From assembly GCF_008704395.1 (NCBI RefSeq), contig NZ_CP023695.1, positions 7,254,001-7,318,000 on the forward strand: a stretch of DNA of 64,000 nt, in the 5' to 3' direction. This DNA is from Streptomyces alboniger. Lineage in GTDB: Bacteria; Actinomycetota; Actinomycetes; Streptomycetales; Streptomycetaceae. The notes below the pieces were generated by a model. It made no database searches, had not been told where the DNA came from, and saw only the letters and a program-made list of their open reading frames with translations. Below, in pieces: positions 47,481 through 60,000 of the stretch. The position numbers and the translations under genes were made by a program. Numbering within the stretch: position 1 is the stretch's first letter; each line of letters begins with the position of its first letter.

Positions 47481-50400
47481 CGGAACTGGCCGACGTATGG
47501 CCGTTGTCCCCCCTCCAGGAAGGGATGCTCTTCCACGCCACCTTCGACGGCGAGGGCCCCGACGCGTACCAGAGTCAGCGTGTACTCGCCGTGGACGGAC
47601 CGCTGGACACGGAGAGGCTGCGCGCGTCGTGGCAGGACCTGGTAGCGCGGCACGACGCACTGCGGGCGAGCTTCCACCGGCTGCCCACCGGCGAGGCCGT
47701 GCAGGTCGTGGCGCGGGACGTCGAACCGCCCTGGCGCGAGGCCGACGTCTCTGACCGCCCGGCGGACGAGGCTCTCGCCGAGGCGCGACGGCTCGCCGCG
47801 CGCGACGCGGCCGAGCGTCTCGACCTGGCGGTGCCGCCGCTCCTGCGGCTGCTCCTCATCCGTCTCGGCGAGGACCGGCACCACCTGGTCGTCACCAGCC
47901 ACCACATCGTGGCCGACGGCTGGTCGACACCGCTCCTGCTGAACGAGGTCTCCAAGACCTACGCGGCGGGCTCCCAGGCCTATACGGCGGAATCCGAGGC
48001 CAGCGCGGCCGACGAGGCCGCCCCCGCGCGGACCGCTTCGTACGGGGACTACCTCGCATGGCTGCACCGGCAGGACAAGGAAACCGCGCGGCGGGCCTGG
48101 CAGGCCGAGCTGGCCGGAGCCGACGAGCCGACCCTCTTGGCCCCCACGGATCTGGGCGGGGTGCCCGTCCTGCCCGAGGAACGCTCCCTGCGCCTCTCCC
48201 GGAGCACGACGCGCGCCCTCACCGAACTGGCCCGCGCCCAGGGCCTGACCGTGAACACCGTCGTGCAGGGCGCGTGGGCGATGGTCCTCGCCCGCCTCGC
48301 CCGGCGTACGGACGTGGTGTTCGGCACCACCGTGGCCGGACGGCCCCCGGAGATCCCCGGCGCCGAGACGATGGTCGGCCTGTTCATCAACACGCTGCCG
48401 GTGCGCGTACCGCTCGACGCCCGGCAGCCGGTGCTCGCCATGCTCGCCCAACTCCAGGAGCAGCAAACGGCATTGATGGCGCATCAGCACATCGGTCTGA
48501 CGGAGATCCAGGCGGCCTGCGGAGCGGGCGCGACCTTCGACACCATGCTCATGTTCGAGAACTACCCCCGGAACACACCCCTGCTTCCCGCCCCGGGCCC
48601 CGACCGGGACGACGGACGCGTCGCGCTCACCCAGGTCGACAGCCGCCTGGGAACCCACTATCCGCTGGCCGTCGGCGTCGTCCCGGACGACCGCCTGGGA
48701 GTCCGCCTCACCTACCGGCCGGACGTCCTCGACGGGCGGCGGGCCCTGCACGTGGGCAGGCAGCTGGCGCGCGTCCTCGACCGGATCGCGGCCGATCCGG
48801 CGCTCCGGGTCGGAGACGTCGACGTCCTGGAGTCGACCGAGCGCACCATGGTCCTCGAACGGTGGAACGCCACCGACCGGCCCGTTCCCACCGGGACCCT
48901 GGGGGAAATGTTCGAGGCGCAGGCGCGCCGCTCCCCCGACGCGCCGGCCGTCATCGCGGCGGACCGGCGGTGGACCTACGCGCAGCTCGCACGGGCCGCC
49001 GACCACGTCTCGCACGAGGTGCGGGCGCGCGGAGTGCGCCGCGGTGACCTGGTCGGCGTCGTGATGGAACGCTCGGCCGACGTGGTCGCGGTCCTGTTGG
49101 GCGTGGCCCGAGCCGGCGCGGCATTCGTGCCGGTCGACCCGGCGTACCCCGAGGAGCGCATCGCGCGCGTGCTGGCCGACGCCGACCCGGCCCTCGTGGT
49201 GTGCACGGCCACGACCGAGGCGGTGCTTCCGGCGGGCGTGCCGAGGTGGGTCCACGACACGTCCGACAGGCCCGACACGCCCGGGGCGCTCGGGACACCC
49301 GCGCCGACCGGCCCGACACACCGTGCCGAGGACGGCACGAGCCGCGCGACGGATCCCGCGTACGTGATCTACACCTCCGGATCGACCGGGACACCGAAGG
49401 GTGTCGTTGTCACCCACGGCGGCCTCGGCAACCTGGCCGCAGGTCAGATCGAGCGGTTCGCCGTACGCCCGGACTCACGCGTCCTGCAACTGGCCTCGTG
49501 GAGCTTCGACGCCGCCGTCTCCGAGCTGTGCATGGCGCTCCTGTCGGGGGCGGCGCTCGTCGTGGCCGACGCGGACCGGCTACCGCCGCACGGCGTACTC
49601 GCGGACGTCGCCGCCGAGTTCGGGGTGACGCACATGACGGTCCCGCCGTCGGTCCTCGCGACGGTGGACGCGCTGCCGGACACCGTGGAGACCCTGATCG
49701 TCGCGGGCGAGGAGTGTCCGCCATGGCTGGCCGAGCGCTGGTCGGAGCGGCGCCTCGTCAACGCGTACGGCCCCACGGAGGTGACCGTCTGCGCCGCGAT
49801 GAGCGAGCCGCTGCACACGACGGGGGAGGGCCCGGTGCCGGTCGGCCGCCCGCTCGTCAACACCCGGACCTACGTCCTCGACGACTTCCTGAAACCCGTC
49901 GCGCCGGGAACCGTCGGTGAACTGTACGTCGTGGGACCGGGCTTGGCGTGCGGCTACCTCCACCGGCCGGGCCCGACCGCCCAGCGGTTCGTCGCCAACC
50001 CCTTCCGGGGGCCGGGTGACGCGGACCGGATGTACCGGACGGGCGACCTGGCCCAATGGACGGCTGAGGGCGAGTTGCTGTTCGTGGGGCGTGCTGACGA
50101 CCAGGTGAAGGTCCGTGGGTTCCGGGTGGAGCTGGGTGAGATCGAGACGGTCCTCGCCGGGCACGAGGCGGTCGGCCGAGCGGTCGTGGTGGCCCGTCAG
50201 GACGGGCCGGGGGAGCGGCGGCTCGTCGCGTACGTGGTCGCCGAGGCGGCGGGCGTGGTCGCGGAGACGGCGGGGGTGGGTACGAAGGTGCCGGGCCTGG
50301 ATGCGGAGGTGCCGGGTGTGGCCGCGAAGGTGCCGGGCCTGGACGCGCGGGAACTGCGTGCCTACGTGGCCGACCGGCTGCCCGAGTACATGGTCCCTGC

Positions 50401-53400
50401 GGCGATCGTCGTCCTGGACGCCCTGCCCCTGACCGTCAACGGCAAGCTCGACCGCGCGGCCCTGCCCGCACCGGCCTTCGCCGCCAAGGTGGCCGGACGC
50501 GAGCCGCGCACCGCTACCGAACGCACCCTGTGCCGACTGTTCGCCGAGGTGCTGGGCCTGGAACGGGTCGGGGCCGAGGACGGCTTCTTCGAGCTGGGCG
50601 GCGACTCGATCAGCTCCATGCAGCTCGCCTCCCGGGCGCGGGAGGCGGGCCTGGTCGTGACGCCCCGGCAGGTCTTCGAGGAGAAGACCCCGGAACGGCT
50701 GGCCATGGTCGTGGCGGTGGCGGGGCAGGAGGCCGCGACCGTCGACGTGGGGGTGGGCGAGGTGCCCTGGACGCCGGTGATGCGGGCGTTCGGCGACCGA
50801 GCCGCCGACGCAGGCTTCGCGCAGTGGGTGATCCTCGGTGCCCCGGCCGGACTGGGCCTCGACGTACTGACCACCGGCCTCGGCGCCCTGCTGGACGCGC
50901 ACGACATGCTGCGGGCGCGCACGGTCCCCGGCGAGCCGAAGCTGATCGTCGGTGAGCCGGGCACGGTCGACGCGTCGGCACTGGTGTCCCGTGTCCCGGC
51001 CGCCGCCGCAGAGATCGGCGAGGTCGCGGAGCGGACGGCAGGGGAGGCCGTCGGGCATCTCGACCCGGCGTCGGGCGTGATGGTGCGGGCGGTATGGATG
51101 GATGCCGGGCCGGACCATGACGGTCGACTCGTCGTGGTGGCGCACCACTTGGTGGCGGATGTGGTGTCCTGGCGGGTCCTCGTGCCGGATCTGCGGGCCG
51201 CGTGCGAGGCGGCGGCGGCAGGAAACGAGCCTCGGCCCGCCCCGGTGGGCACGTCGTTCCGGCGCTGGGCGGAACTGCTGGCGGCAGAGGCCGTCGACGA
51301 GCGGCGGGTCGCCGAGCTGAATGACTGGCTGGCCCTTCTGGGCGAGCAGCAACCTCCCTTGGGTAGTCGGGAGCTGGACCCCGGACGGGACACCGCGCGG
51401 ACCTTGCGCCGCACGTCCTGGGTGGTGCCGCCGGAGCAGGCCGCCACGCTGCTGGGCCGTACCACGGCCGCCTTCCACTGCGGAGTCGACGAGGTACTCC
51501 TCGCGACCCTGGCAGGCGCGCTCGCGCAGTGGCGGCCGGACACCGCAGCGGGCGTCCTGGTGGACATCGAAGGGCATGGTCGCGAGTCGCTGGACGATGG
51601 CGTGGACCTGTCGCGTACGGTCGGCTGGTTCACCAGCGCGCACCCGGTGCGGCTGGGCACCGCAGGCCTGGACCCGGTCCAGGCCCAGGCGGGCGGAACC
51701 GCCGCAGGTGCACTCCTGAAGGCGGTCAAGGAGCAGGCGCGCGCGGTGCCCGGCGACGGCCTCGGCCACGCACTCCTGCGTCACCTCAACCCCGAGACCG
51801 CCCCCGCCCTGGCAGCCGCCCCGACCCCGCAGATCGGCTTCAACTACCTCGGCCGCTTCACCACCGCCACCACCGATCCCGCCACCACCGCCACCACCGA
51901 CCCCGCCACCCCCGGCGCGCCGGCCCCCTGGCAGCCCGCCGGAGAGACCGCGATCGGAGGCTCCGTCGACCCCGACATGCCGGCCACCCACGTCCTGGAG
52001 GCGGGGGCAGCCGTGCGGGACACCCCTGAGGGGCCCGAGCTGACACTCACCCTGACCCGGCCAGGCCTGCTGGTGACGGAGGCCGAGGCCGAGCGGCTCG
52101 GCAGGGCCTGGGTGGCGATGCTCGGCGGTCTCGCCGCGCACACCGAGCAGAGCGGCGCGGGTGGGCACACGCCCAGCGACTTCCCCCTCCTGGACACCCT
52201 GACGCGGAACGCCCTGACGCGGAACGCCCTGACGCAGGGCGGCGTCGAAGCACTGGAGTCGGCAGTCCCCGGGCTGGATGACGTATGGCCGTTGTCGCCT
52301 CTCCAGGAGGGCATGCTCTTCCACGCCACCTTCGACGAGGAGGCGCCGGACGTCTACGAAGGCCAGCGGGCCCTGGCCCTTCACGGACCGCTGGACGCGA
52401 GCCGGCTGCGCGCCGCGTGGGAGACCGTGCTGCGCAGGCACCCGATCCTGCGCGCGAGCTTCCATCGCCTCGCGTCGGGAGAGGCCGTTCAGGTCGTCGC
52501 CCGGGACGTCGAACTGCCGTGGCGCGAAGTCGACTTGTCCGGTCTGGCCCAGGCCGATGCGGACACCGAGGCGGAGCGCCTGGCCACGAGCGAGCGGGCG
52601 CGGCGGATCGACGTGACACGGGCCCCGCTGCTGCGGCTCCTCCTGATCCGCCTCGCCGAAGACCGGCACCGCCTGGTCCTCACCAGCCACCACATCACGA
52701 TGGACGGCTGGTCCCTGCCGGTCCTGATCAACGACCTCCACGCGGCGTACGAGGCGCACGCCGCCGGTGGCGACGGACGGGGCCTGCCGCCCGTGACGTC
52801 CTACCGGGACTACCTCGCGTGGCTGGACCGGCAGGACAAGGAGGCGGCACGGGACGCCTGGCGGGCGGAGCTGGCGGGCCTCGGCGAGCCGACGCTGGTC
52901 GCGCCCGTCGAAGCCGTACGGGTGCCGATGGTGCCGGACCGGATCCGTTTCGCGTTTCCCGACGAGGTGTCGCGGGGTGTCGCGGAGCTGGCCCTGAGGC
53001 AAGGCCTCACCGTGAACACAGTGGTGCAGGGCGCCTGGGCACTGCTCCTCGCGCGGCTTACGGGCCGCACGGACGTGGTGTTCGGCGCGACCGTGGCGGG
53101 CCGGCCCGCGGACCTGCCCGGCGCGGAGTCGGCGATCGGCCTGTTCATCAACACCGTGCCCGTGCGCGTACCGCTGGTGGCCGGGCAGCCGGTCCGCGAG
53201 ATGCTCGCCGAACTCCAGGACCGGCAGGTCGCCCTGATGGCCCATCAGCACATGGGCCTCGCCGAGATCAGTCAACTGGCGGGCCCGGCCGCGACCTTCG
53301 ACACGCTCGTCGTCTACGAGAGCTACCCCCATCCGCCCGGCGCCACGGACGCCCCCGCCTCCTTGCGCATCCGCCCCGACGGGGACCCGCAGGACATGGG

Positions 53401-56400
53401 CCACTACCCGCTGACGTTCGTCGTCTCGCCCGGGCAGCGCATGCACGGCGACTTCGTCTTCCGGCCGGACGTGTGCGACCGGGCCCGCGCCGAGGACATG
53501 GTCGCCTCGCTGGTGCGGATCCTGGAGCAGCTGGTCGCGGACCCGGCGGCGCCCGTGGGACGGGTGGACGTCGTGGCCGCCACCGCACGCGACCTCGTCG
53601 TACGGCAGTGGAACCGGACGCGGGATCCGGCGGCCGGTGCGGCGCCGCTGCCCGAGCTGACCGCCCGACAGGCGGAGCGCACGCCCGACGCGGTGGCACT
53701 GATCGAGGGCGAACAGTCGGTGTCGTACCGCGAGTTGGTGGAGGAGGCCGGACGGCTCGCCCGGTATCTGGCGCGGGCCGGGGTCGGTCCGGAGCGCCGG
53801 GTGGCCGTCGTCGGGGAGCGGTCGGCGACCACGGTGCGCTCGCTCCTCGCCGTGTCGATGGCCGGAGGTGTCTTCCTTCCGGTGGACGCGGACTATCCGG
53901 CGGAGCGCATCGCGTACGTACTGACCGACGCCGCGCCCGCTGTGGTGGTGTGCACCGAGCGTTCGCGGGGCGCGGTGCCCGCCGGATTCACCGGCCGCGT
54001 CGTGGTGACCGACGACCCGCGCGTTGCGGGCGAGGTGCGGCGCTGCGCGGGCGGCCCGCTGCGGGACGAGGAGCGAACGGCGCCCCTGCGGCCCTCCCAC
54101 GCCGCCTACGTCATCTACACATCCGGGTCGACGGGGACACCCAAGGGCGTCGTCGTCACCCACGCGGGCCTCGGCAACCTCGCGCGGGCGCAGATCGACC
54201 GCTTCGGGGTCCGGGCGGACTCACGCGTGCTCCAGTTCGCGTCACTGAGCTTCGACGCGGCGGTCTCCGAACTCTGTATGGCGTTCCTGTCGGGCGGGTC
54301 ACTGGTCGTGGCCGCCCCGGACGAACTGCCGCCACGGGTGTCCCTGGACGAGGCCGTGCGCCGGGCGCGGGCGAGCCACGTCACCGTGCCGCCGAGCGTC
54401 CTCGCGGCCGAGGAGCGGCTGCCCCCGGCGCTGGAGACCGTGGTCGTGGCGGGCGAGGCGTGCCCGCCCGGGCTTGTCGACCGATGGGCGCGGGGGCGGC
54501 GGATGGTGAACGCGTACGGCCCCACCGAGACGACGGTCTGCGCGGCCATGAGCGAGCCGCTGGCACCGGGCCGCGACGTCGTGCCCATGGGGCAACCGAT
54601 GGCGAACGCGCAGGTGTTCGTCCTCGACGAGTTCCTGCTGCCTGCGCCGCCCGGCGTGCCCGGTGAGCTGTACGTCGCGGGCGCCGGGCTCGCCCGGGGC
54701 TATCTGGGGCGGGCGGGTCTTTCGGCGCAGAGGTTCGTCGCCTGCCCGTTCGCGGCGGGCGGGCGGATGTACCGCACCGGCGACGTGGGGCGGTGGACGC
54801 GCGAGGGCGAACTGCTCTTCACGGGCCGCGCCGACGACCAGCTCAAGGTCCGCGGACACCGGATCGAGCCCGGCGAGGTCGAAACGGTCCTGACCTCGCA
54901 CCCGCACGTCGTACAGGCCGTCGTCGTCGCGCGCCGGGACCACACCGACGGCAACCGCCTCGTCGCGTACGTCGTCGCGGACCCCGCCCGCCACAGCGGC
55001 GACGCGACGACCGCCGAGGGGGCCACCGAACTGCCCCCGTACGTCGCCGACCTGCCCGCGTACGTACGGGAGCGACTGCCCGAGTACATGGTGCCGACGG
55101 TGTTCGTCCCCCTGGACCGGCTGCCGCTGAACGTCAACGGCAAGGTGGACCGGGCCGCGCTGCCCGCACCCGACCTCGCCGAGCGCGTCACGGACGGCCA
55201 GGCGCGCAACGGGACCGAGAGGCTCCTGTGCGACCTGTTCGCCGAGGTTCTCGGCCTGGAGCGGGTCGGGGTCGGCGACAGTTTCTTCGAGCTGGGCGGT
55301 GACTCGATCATGTCGATGCAGCTGGCGTCCCGTGCGCGCCGGGCGGGGCTCCTGCTGACGTCACGGCAGGTCTTCGAGGAGAAGACCCCCGAGCGCCTCG
55401 CGGAGGTCGCGGAGGCCGCCGAACCCGACACCGCCGTCGACGACACCGGCGTCGGCGAGGTGCCCTGGACGCCGGTGATGCGCGCACTGGGCGAACGGGC
55501 CGCACGCCCCGGCTTCGCACAGTGGACGGTCCTCGGCGCACCCGCCGGGCTGGGAACGGACACGCTGACGGCGGGCCTCGGCGCCCTGCTCGACACGCAC
55601 GACATGCTGCGGGCGCGCACGGTCCCCGGCGAGCCGAAGCTGATCGTCGGCGAGCGGGGGTCGGTGGACGCCGCCGGCCTGGTCGCACGCGTGGACGCGA
55701 CGGGCGCGCGGGACGACGCCGCCCTGGACGAGATCGCGGGCCGGGCGGCGCGCGAGGCCGTGGAGCGCCTCGACCCCGCCGCCGGGATCCTCGTCCAGGC
55801 CGTCTGGGCCGACGCGGGGCAAGACCGCACGGGCCGCGTCGTCCTGGTGGTCCACCACCTGGTGGTGGACGGGGTCTCCTGGCGGGTCCTCGTGCCGGAT
55901 CTGCGGGCGGCCTGCGAGGCGGCCGCCGCCGGAGGCGAACCGGCACTCGATCCGGTCGGCACGTCCTTCCGGCGCTGGGCCGAGCTGCTCGCCGCACAGG
56001 CGTCCGGCGAGCGGCGGACCGCCGAGCTGGACGACTGGCTCGCCCTGCTGGGCAAGCCGCAACCCCCGCTCGGACAAAGCGACGTGGACCCGGCCCTGGA
56101 CACCGTACGCACTCTTCTGCACCGGACCTGGACGCTGCCGCCCGAGCAGGCGGCCACCCTGGTGGGCAAGGCCCCGGCGGCCTTCCACTGCGGAGTCGAC
56201 GACATCCTCCTCGCGGCGCTGGCGGGCGCGGTCGGTCACTGGCGGCCGGAGACCGCCGCGGGACTCCTCGTCGACGTCGAAGGGCACGGCCGCGAGCCTC
56301 TGGAGGGCGCGGATCCGCTGCGCACGGTCGGCTGGTTCACCAGCGTGCGCCCGGTCCGCCTCGCGGTGGACACTGCTCACTTGGACGACGCTATGGCGGG

Positions 56401-56941
56401 CGGCAGGGCTGCCGGTAGCTTGGTGAAGGCCGTCAAGGAACAGGCGCGGGCGGTGCCCGGAGACGGCCTCGGTCATGAGCTGCTGCGTCATCTCAACCCC
56501 GTGACGGGCCCGGTCCTCAAGGCCGCGCCCGCCGCGCAGATCGGCTTCAACTACCTGGGCCGGTTCGCGGCGGGCGGCGGTGCGGACGGCGGCACCGGCA
56601 CGGGTCCGGTCGGGCCGTGGCACCTGGCCGGTGAGAGCGCGATCGGCGGTTCCGTCGACCTGGACATGCCCGCCACGCATGTCGTGGACGCGGGCGCGGT
56701 GGTACGGGACACCGCCGACGGGCCCGAGCTGACGATCACGCTGAGCTGGGCGAGCCGGCTGCTGGAGGAGGCCGACGCGCAACGGCTCGGCACCGCCTGG
56801 CTGAGGATGCTCGACGGCCTCGCCGGTCACACGACCGACCCCACGGCGGGCGGGCACACCCCGTCCGACTTCCGCCTCCTCGACCTCGCACAACACCAGA
56901 TCGACGAACTCGAAGCCGGATTCACCGGCGAGCAGTCATAG
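42872..56941 (+). CDS. NRPS subunit 3: three C-A-T-E modules (modules 5-7)
   Basis: This 4689-residue synthetase adds three residues, each epimerised. All three C domains are of the D-donor type (WPLSPLQ...LLFH/MLFH) with His-His at 144-145, 1677-1678 and 3273-3274. Carrier serines are Ser998, Ser2579 and Ser4145, all in LGGDSI. Epimerase His-His pairs are at 1184-1185, 2758-2759 and 4328-4329; the second epimerase reads HHLVADV instead of HHxxxDG. The ATG follows GAGGAGA and a leader nearly identical to that of subunit 4 (GTGAGGAGACAG). The N-terminus ([13 protein letters not shown]) is an acceptor communication domain, and the C-terminus ([16 protein letters not shown]) a donor. Confidence 0.93.
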   Translation: MTRSLVEDVWPLSPLQAGLLFHAAFDGEGPDVYQGQRTLELSGPLDVNRLHRSWQALLDRHGALRASFRGRKSGEAVQVIAREAVLPWRTEDVSELAEADAASEADRLAARERARRFDPAVAPLLRLLLIRLGDERHRLVLTSHHVVMDGWSMAVLFNELPAVYAAGGETHGLPRTTSYREYLAWLARQDKESARNAWRAELAGSDEPTLVGPADPARTPVAPASLVTRLSPELTHGIVQLARAHDLTVNTVIQGAWALLLARLAGRTDVVFGATVAGRPAELPGVESMVGLFINTLPVRVRLDGGQPVAEMLARLQERQAALMAHQHLGLSEIQKLAGPGAVFDTIVVFENYPRPPQEEPAPDAFTMRPLGEREAAHYPLTLVVAPESDRMAVKLDHRPDLFDHTAAQSVIGRLVRVLEQLVADPAMLVGRVDVAGVVERALVVEAWNATRARVPGVSVPELFARQVERSPGAEAVIDGEHALSYEELSEAAGCLAGYLVGLGVGRGDRVAVVMERSVDLLVALLGVWQAGAAYVPVDPEYPAERITYVLTDSAPAAVVCTRETQGLLPEDVDVPPVVFDDAEVAAAVARCRPMATGSRVGAEDLAYVMYTSGSTGVPKGVAVPHGSVAALAGDSGWSIGADDAVLMHAPHAFDISLFEVWVPLVAGGRVVVAGPGAVDAGRVREAVAEGVTALHVTAGLFRVLAEESAECFAGLREVLTGGDVVPAGSVARVREVCPGVQVRHLYGPTEVTLCATWHVLPVGVRGGSVLPIGRPLANRQVYVLDAFLQPVPPGVAGELYVAAAGLARGYCGRSGLTAERFVACPFGEGGRRMYRTGDLVRWSSGGELLFVGRADEQVKVRGFRVELGEVEAVLAGHEALGQAVVVACQDGPGDKRLTGYVTADGPGIDARVLRTYVSDRLPAYMVPAAIVVLDALPLTVNGKVDRAALPAPDFAARVTGRGPRTETERTLSRLFAEVLGLDRVGVEDGFFELGGDSISSMQLASRARRSGLVVTPRQVFEEKTPERLATVAETLEEAAGKAAATHDVGVGEAPWTPVMRALGERAAQPDFAQWVILGAPAGLGLDALTTGLGALLDAHDMLRARTVPGEPKLIVGERGSVDAGNLVAYVDAVHAADDALDRIAEQAARKAVQRLDPAAGVMTQAVWVDAGPGRVGRLVFVAHHLVVDGVAWRILVPDLRAACEAAIDGRVPHLDPVGTSFRRWAERLAAEATGERRVAELDDWLTLLGDSQTPLGSRALDRDIDTAHTLRQRTWVVPPEQAATLVGRTPNAYHCGIDDVLLAALAGAVAYWRGDGDTDVLVDVEGHGRESLDDGVDLSRTVGWFTSAHPVRLGTAGVDLAQVRAGGPAAGALLKAVKEQARAVPGDGLGHALLRHLNPETAPALAAAPAPEIGFNYLGRFTTDTTTGAPTPWQQAGTTPIGGSVDLDMPLPHTLEANVSVQDTIDGTALEIRLSWPGELMDKADAERLGLTWVAMLGGLAAHTEEHGAGGHTPCDFPLLDTLTQAGVERLESAVPELADVWPLSPLQEGMLFHATFDGEGPDAYQSQRVLAVDGPLDTERLRASWQDLVARHDALRASFHRLPTGEAVQVVARDVEPPWREADVSDRPADEALAEARRLAARDAAERLDLAVPPLLRLLLIRLGEDRHHLVVTSHHIVADGWSTPLLLNEVSKTYAAGSQAYTAESEASAADEAAPARTASYGDYLAWLHRQDKETARRAWQAELAGADEPTLLAPTDLGGVPVLPEERSLRLSRSTTRALTELARAQGLTVNTVVQGAWAMVLARLARRTDVVFGTTVAGRPPEIPGAETMVGLFINTLPVRVPLDARQPVLAMLAQLQEQQTALMAHQHIGLTEIQAACGAGATFDTMLMFENYPRNTPLLPAPGPDRDDGRVALTQVDSRLGTHYPLAVGVVPDDRLGVRLTYRPDVLDGRRALHVGRQLARVLDRIAADPALRVGDVDVLESTERTMVLERWNATDRPVPTGTLGEMFEAQARRSPDAPAVIAADRRWTYAQLARAADHVSHEVRARGVRRGDLVGVVMERSADVVAVLLGVARAGAAFVPVDPAYPEERIARVLADADPALVVCTATTEAVLPAGVPRWVHDTSDRPDTPGALGTPAPTGPTHRAEDGTSRATDPAYVIYTSGSTGTPKGVVVTHGGLGNLAAGQIERFAVRPDSRVLQLASWSFDAAVSELCMALLSGAALVVADADRLPPHGVLADVAAEFGVTHMTVPPSVLATVDALPDTVETLIVAGEECPPWLAERWSERRLVNAYGPTEVTVCAAMSEPLHTTGEGPVPVGRPLVNTRTYVLDDFLKPVAPGTVGELYVVGPGLACGYLHRPGPTAQRFVANPFRGPGDADRMYRTGDLAQWTAEGELLFVGRADDQVKVRGFRVELGEIETVLAGHEAVGRAVVVARQDGPGERRLVAYVVAEAAGVVAETAGVGTKVPGLDAEVPGVAAKVPGLDARELRAYVADRLPEYMVPAAIVVLDALPLTVNGKLDRAALPAPAFAAKVAGREPRTATERTLCRLFAEVLGLERVGAEDGFFELGGDSISSMQLASRAREAGLVVTPRQVFEEKTPERLAMVVAVAGQEAATVDVGVGEVPWTPVMRAFGDRAADAGFAQWVILGAPAGLGLDVLTTGLGALLDAHDMLRARTVPGEPKLIVGEPGTVDASALVSRVPAAAAEIGEVAERTAGEAVGHLDPASGVMVRAVWMDAGPDHDGRLVVVAHHLVADVVSWRVLVPDLRAACEAAAAGNEPRPAPVGTSFRRWAELLAAEAVDERRVAELNDWLALLGEQQPPLGSRELDPGRDTARTLRRTSWVVPPEQAATLLGRTTAAFHCGVDEVLLATLAGALAQWRPDTAAGVLVDIEGHGRESLDDGVDLSRTVGWFTSAHPVRLGTAGLDPVQAQAGGTAAGALLKAVKEQARAVPGDGLGHALLRHLNPETAPALAAAPTPQIGFNYLGRFTTATTDPATTATTDPATPGAPAPWQPAGETAIGGSVDPDMPATHVLEAGAAVRDTPEGPELTLTLTRPGLLVTEAEAERLGRAWVAMLGGLAAHTEQSGAGGHTPSDFPLLDTLTRNALTRNALTQGGVEALESAVPGLDDVWPLSPLQEGMLFHATFDEEAPDVYEGQRALALHGPLDASRLRAAWETVLRRHPILRASFHRLASGEAVQVVARDVELPWREVDLSGLAQADADTEAERLATSERARRIDVTRAPLLRLLLIRLAEDRHRLVLTSHHITMDGWSLPVLINDLHAAYEAHAAGGDGRGLPPVTSYRDYLAWLDRQDKEAARDAWRAELAGLGEPTLVAPVEAVRVPMVPDRIRFAFPDEVSRGVAELALRQGLTVNTVVQGAWALLLARLTGRTDVVFGATVAGRPADLPGAESAIGLFINTVPVRVPLVAGQPVREMLAELQDRQVALMAHQHMGLAEISQLAGPAATFDTLVVYESYPHPPGATDAPASLRIRPDGDPQDMGHYPLTFVVSPGQRMHGDFVFRPDVCDRARAEDMVASLVRILEQLVADPAAPVGRVDVVAATARDLVVRQWNRTRDPAAGAAPLPELTARQAERTPDAVALIEGEQSVSYRELVEEAGRLARYLARAGVGPERRVAVVGERSATTVRSLLAVSMAGGVFLPVDADYPAERIAYVLTDAAPAVVVCTERSRGAVPAGFTGRVVVTDDPRVAGEVRRCAGGPLRDEERTAPLRPSHAAYVIYTSGSTGTPKGVVVTHAGLGNLARAQIDRFGVRADSRVLQFASLSFDAAVSELCMAFLSGGSLVVAAPDELPPRVSLDEAVRRARASHVTVPPSVLAAEERLPPALETVVVAGEACPPGLVDRWARGRRMVNAYGPTETTVCAAMSEPLAPGRDVVPMGQPMANAQVFVLDEFLLPAPPGVPGELYVAGAGLARGYLGRAGLSAQRFVACPFAAGGRMYRTGDVGRWTREGELLFTGRADDQLKVRGHRIEPGEVETVLTSHPHVVQAVVVARRDHTDGNRLVAYVVADPARHSGDATTAEGATELPPYVADLPAYVRERLPEYMVPTVFVPLDRLPLNVNGKVDRAALPAPDLAERVTDGQARNGTERLLCDLFAEVLGLERVGVGDSFFELGGDSIMSMQLASRARRAGLLLTSRQVFEEKTPERLAEVAEAAEPDTAVDDTGVGEVPWTPVMRALGERAARPGFAQWTVLGAPAGLGTDTLTAGLGALLDTHDMLRARTVPGEPKLIVGERGSVDAAGLVARVDATGARDDAALDEIAGRAAREAVERLDPAAGILVQAVWADAGQDRTGRVVLVVHHLVVDGVSWRVLVPDLRAACEAAAAGGEPALDPVGTSFRRWAELLAAQASGERRTAELDDWLALLGKPQPPLGQSDVDPALDTVRTLLHRTWTLPPEQAATLVGKAPAAFHCGVDDILLAALAGAVGHWRPETAAGLLVDVEGHGREPLEGADPLRTVGWFTSVRPVRLAVDTAHLDDAMAGGRAAGSLVKAVKEQARAVPGDGLGHELLRHLNPVTGPVLKAAPAAQIGFNYLGRFAAGGGADGGTGTGPVGPWHLAGESAIGGSVDLDMPATHVVDAGAVVRDTADGPELTITLSWASRLLEEADAQRLGTAWLRMLDGLAGHTTDPTAGGHTPSDFRLLDLAQHQIDELEAGFTGEQS
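44110..45878 (+). repeat. A5-T5 half of a 1.77-kb mosaic duplication with A4-T4
   Basis: Partner of 39445-41213. The E domains behind them also share a block (about 41350-41570 with 46027-46247, offset 4677), so the duplicated unit probably included T and part of E. Confidence 0.88.
50285..50347 (+). repeat. Three in-frame 21-bp tandem repeats in A6
   Basis: Units read [21 protein letters not shown], within an extra loop of about 30 residues between the VAYVV strand and the final LPEYMVP segment of the A6 domain. Confidence 0.9.
51860..51907 (+). repeat. Two 24-bp tandem repeats near the end of E6
   Basis: Two copies of an eight-residue unit (TTATTDPA) extend the loop after NYLGRF in the epimerase domain. 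Confidence 0.9.
52199..52228 (+). repeat. Two 15-bp tandem repeats in the E6-C7 linker
   Basis: Two copies of LTRNA plus a partial third lengthen the linker just before the module 7 condensation domain. Confidence 0.9.
52271..56941 (+). other. Module 7 (C7-A7-T7-E7), predicted D-Tyr/Phe
   Basis: The A7 code is D-A-S-T-V-A-A-V-C-K, which I associate with Tyr. E7 has intact HHLVVDG and VEGHGRE. A6 and A7 are clearly sister domains ([19 protein letters not shown]). Confidence 0.7.
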
Positions 56942-56958
56942 CAGGACCGCAGCACCTT

Positions 56959-57043
56959 CAGGCACCGGACGCCGACAGGCACCGGACGTTGTGAGCCGTC
57001 AGGCACCAGCCGTTGTGCCGTCAGGCACCAGCCGTTGTGAGGA
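56959..57043. repeat. Four imperfect tandem repeats before NRPS subunit 4
   Basis: Units of 17, 24, 22 and 22 bp each begin CAGGCACC. The last two are nearly identical (CAGGCACCAGCCGTTGTG plus four bases), and the final unit runs into the ribosome site GAGGAGA. GGCAC/GTGCC within the third unit could form a short stem. They fill most of the 111-bp gap between subunits 3 and 4. Confidence 0.88.
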
Positions 57044-57052
57044 GACAGCACG

Positions 57053-60000
57053 ATGAGCCGACCCCGACCCCGATCCCTCGTCGAGGACGTGTGGCCCCTG
57101 TCGCCGTTGCAGGAGGGGATGCTCTTCCACGCCTCCTTCGACGAGCAGGGCCCGGACGTCTACACCGTGCAGTCGGCGGTGGACGTCAACGGTCCGCTGG
57201 ACACGGATCGGCTGCGGGCGTCGTGGGAGGCCCTGCTGGGCCGGCATGCCGCGCTGCGGGCCTGCTTCCGGCCGGTCACCGGCGCGCACATGGTGCAGGT
57301 CATCCCGCGCGAGGTCGTGCTGCCCTGGCAGGAGGCGGACGTCCGAGGGCTCGCGCAGGCCGAGGCCCTGGCGGAGATCGACCGGCTCGCGGCACGGCAG
57401 CGGGCGGAGCGCTTCGACCTCGCGGTCCCGCCGCTGCTGCGCCTCCTGCTGATCAGGCTCGATGACAACCGGCACCGCCTGGTCATGACGCTGCATCACA
57501 TCCTCCTCGACGGCTGGTCGATGCCGATCCTGCTGGGCGAACTGCATGCGACGTACGCGGCCGGGGGCGCCACCTCCGCGCTGAAGCGGATCGCGCCCTA
57601 CGGCGAATACGTGGCATGGCTGGGCCGCCAGGACAAGGAGGCGGCGTCGGCCGCGTGGCGGGCGGAACTGTCCGGAATCGAAGGACCGACGCTCGTCGCG
57701 CCGGCGGACCCCGGCCGCGCCCCCGTGCTGCCCGAGCAGGTCCACGCCTCGGCGCCCGCCGAACTCACCGCCGCCCTAACCGAGTTGGCACGAGGCGAGG
57801 GCCTGACGCTGAACACGGTCGTGCAGGGCGCCTGGGCGCTGGTCCTGGCACGCCTCGCGGGACGCACGGACGTGGTGTTCGGCGCTACCGTCGCAGGACG
57901 GCCCGCCGAGCTGCCGGGCGTGGAGTCCATGGTCGGCCTCTTCATCAACACCCTGCCGGTGCGTGTGCCGCTCGACGGCGGGCAGCAGGTCGCCCAGATG
58001 CTGGCGCGGCTCCAGGAGCGCCAGTCCGCGCTGATCCCGCACCAGCACGTGGGGCTCGCGGAGGTCCAGAAGCTCGCGGGCGCCGCGGCCGTCTTCGACA
58101 CCCTCGTGCTGTACGAGAACTACCCGCTGCCGCCCGCCGCTCCCGCACCCGGCCCCGACACCATCTCCCTCAGCCCGGCGGGGGCCTCGCGCGACGCCTC
58201 GCACTATCCGCTGACGCTCGTCGCGGTCCCGGGCGGCGACCGGATGCGCTTCAAGCTGGACTACCGGCCGGACCTGTTCGACCGCGGCACCGCGGAGTCG
58301 ATCGTCCAGCGGTTCCTACGGGTCCTGGAGCGGATGGCGTCCGACCCCTCCGCGCGGATCGGCGACATCGACGTCCTCGACGGGGCCGAGCGGTCACGGG
58401 TGGTCGAGAGGTGGAACGCCACGGCGCGACCGGTGCTCACGAGCACCGTGGTGGCCGCGTTCGAGGAGCGGGCGGGCCTTTCGCCGGACGTGGTGGCGGT
58501 GCGGTGTGGCCAGGACGTGGTGTCGTACGGGGAGTTGGAGGCGCGTGCGAACCGGCTGGCCCGCTCTTTGACGGGTCGAGGCGTGGGCCGTGAGGCCAGG
58601 GTGGGTCTGTGTCTGCCGCGCGGTGTCGACATGGTCGTCGCCGAGCTGGCGGTGTGGAAGGCGGGCGGCGCGTTCGTGCCGCTGGACCCGGAGTATCCGC
58701 CGGACCGGCTCGCGTTCATGGTGGCCGACAGCGGCGCCCGGATGGTGCTCTGCACCGGTGAGCCGCCGGCCGTACGCCGCGCCGACGAGCCGCCGGCCGG
58801 CGACGTACGCGTCGTGCGACTCGACGACCCGGAGACCGCGCGGGCGATCGCCGCGGAGTCCGCCGAACCGCCCGGCGTGACCCTCCTGCCGGACCAGCTC
58901 GCCTACGTCATCTACACCTCCGGGTCGACCGGACGCCCGAAAGGCGTGGCCCTCGCCCACCACGGCGTGGCGAACCTCGCGGAGGCGATGCGCCCGGCGC
59001 TCGACCTCGACGCGGGCACGGTCATGTTGCAGTTCGCGTCGTTCGGCTTCGACGGATCCGTCCTCGACGTCGCGGTCACCCTGGCCGCCGGGGCCACCCT
59101 GGCCATCGCGTCGGCCGAGGAGCGCACCGAACCGGACGCGCTGACCGGGATGATCCGCGAGACGGGCGTCGGGTCGGCCAGCGTCGTGCCCTCGGTGCTG
59201 CGCGTCCTGGACCCGGCCGACGTGCCCGGCGTACGCAACTGGGTGCTCGGCGGCGAACTGCTGACCGCCGACCTCGCCGGCCGGTGGAGCGCGCGGGCAC
59301 GCGTGTGGAACACGTACGGCCCCACCGAGGCGACCGTGATGGCCACGGTCGGCCCGGTCGACGCCGGGATCACCGCGGGCGACGAACCACCGCCGATCGG
59401 GCGCCCGCTCGCCAACACGCGCACGTACGTGCTCGACGGGTTCCTGCGGCCGGTGCCGCCCGGCGTGACCGGCGAGCTGTACGTCGCGGGGCCCGGCCTG
59501 GCACGGGGCTACGCGGGGCGGCCCGAGCTGACGGCGGAACGTTTCGTGGCCTGCCCCTTCGGCGCGGGCGGGCGGATGTACCGGACCGGTGACCTGGCCC
59601 GCTGGACGGCGGACGGCCGGCTGGTGTTCGCCGGGCGGGCGGACGAGCAGGTGAAACTGCGCGGATTCCGCGTGGAGCCCGGCGAGATAGAGGCGGTGCT
59701 CGCCGGACACGCGGCGGTGGGCCAGGTGGCGGTGCTCGCCCGCGAGGACCTGCCGGGCGACAAACGTCTCGTCGCGTACGTCGTGCCCGCCACCGACACC
59801 GCGAGCGAGGCCGAGGGCGTCGACGGCACGATCGACCCCGAAGCGCTGCGCACCTTCGCCGGAGCGCGTCTGCCCGACTACATGGTTCCCGCGACCGTCG
59901 TCGTCCTCGACGCGCTGCCGCTCACCGTGAACGGCAAGCTCGACCGGGCCGCCCTGCCCGCGCCCGAACACGCCGAACAGGGCGGCCGGGATCCGCGGAC

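Larger units (their letters stand above)
47481..52270 (+). other. Module 6 (C6-A6-T6-E6), predicted D-Tyr/Phe
   Basis: The A6 code is D-A-S-T-I-A-A-V-C-K, close to aromatic codes (PheA DAWTIAAVCK, Tyr DASTVAAVCK). E6 has an altered HHLVADV core but keeps VEGHGRE or IEGHGRE, so activity is uncertain. Three small in-frame tandem repeats lie in its linkers. Confidence 0.68.

Noticed and set aside
42038..49417. Very long open frame on the minus strand opposite the NRPS genes
   Set aside because: It is the antisense shadow of NRPS codons in high-GC DNA; the amino-acid mix (Arg, His, Gly, Pro) is not protein-like, and the plus strand carries clear domains.
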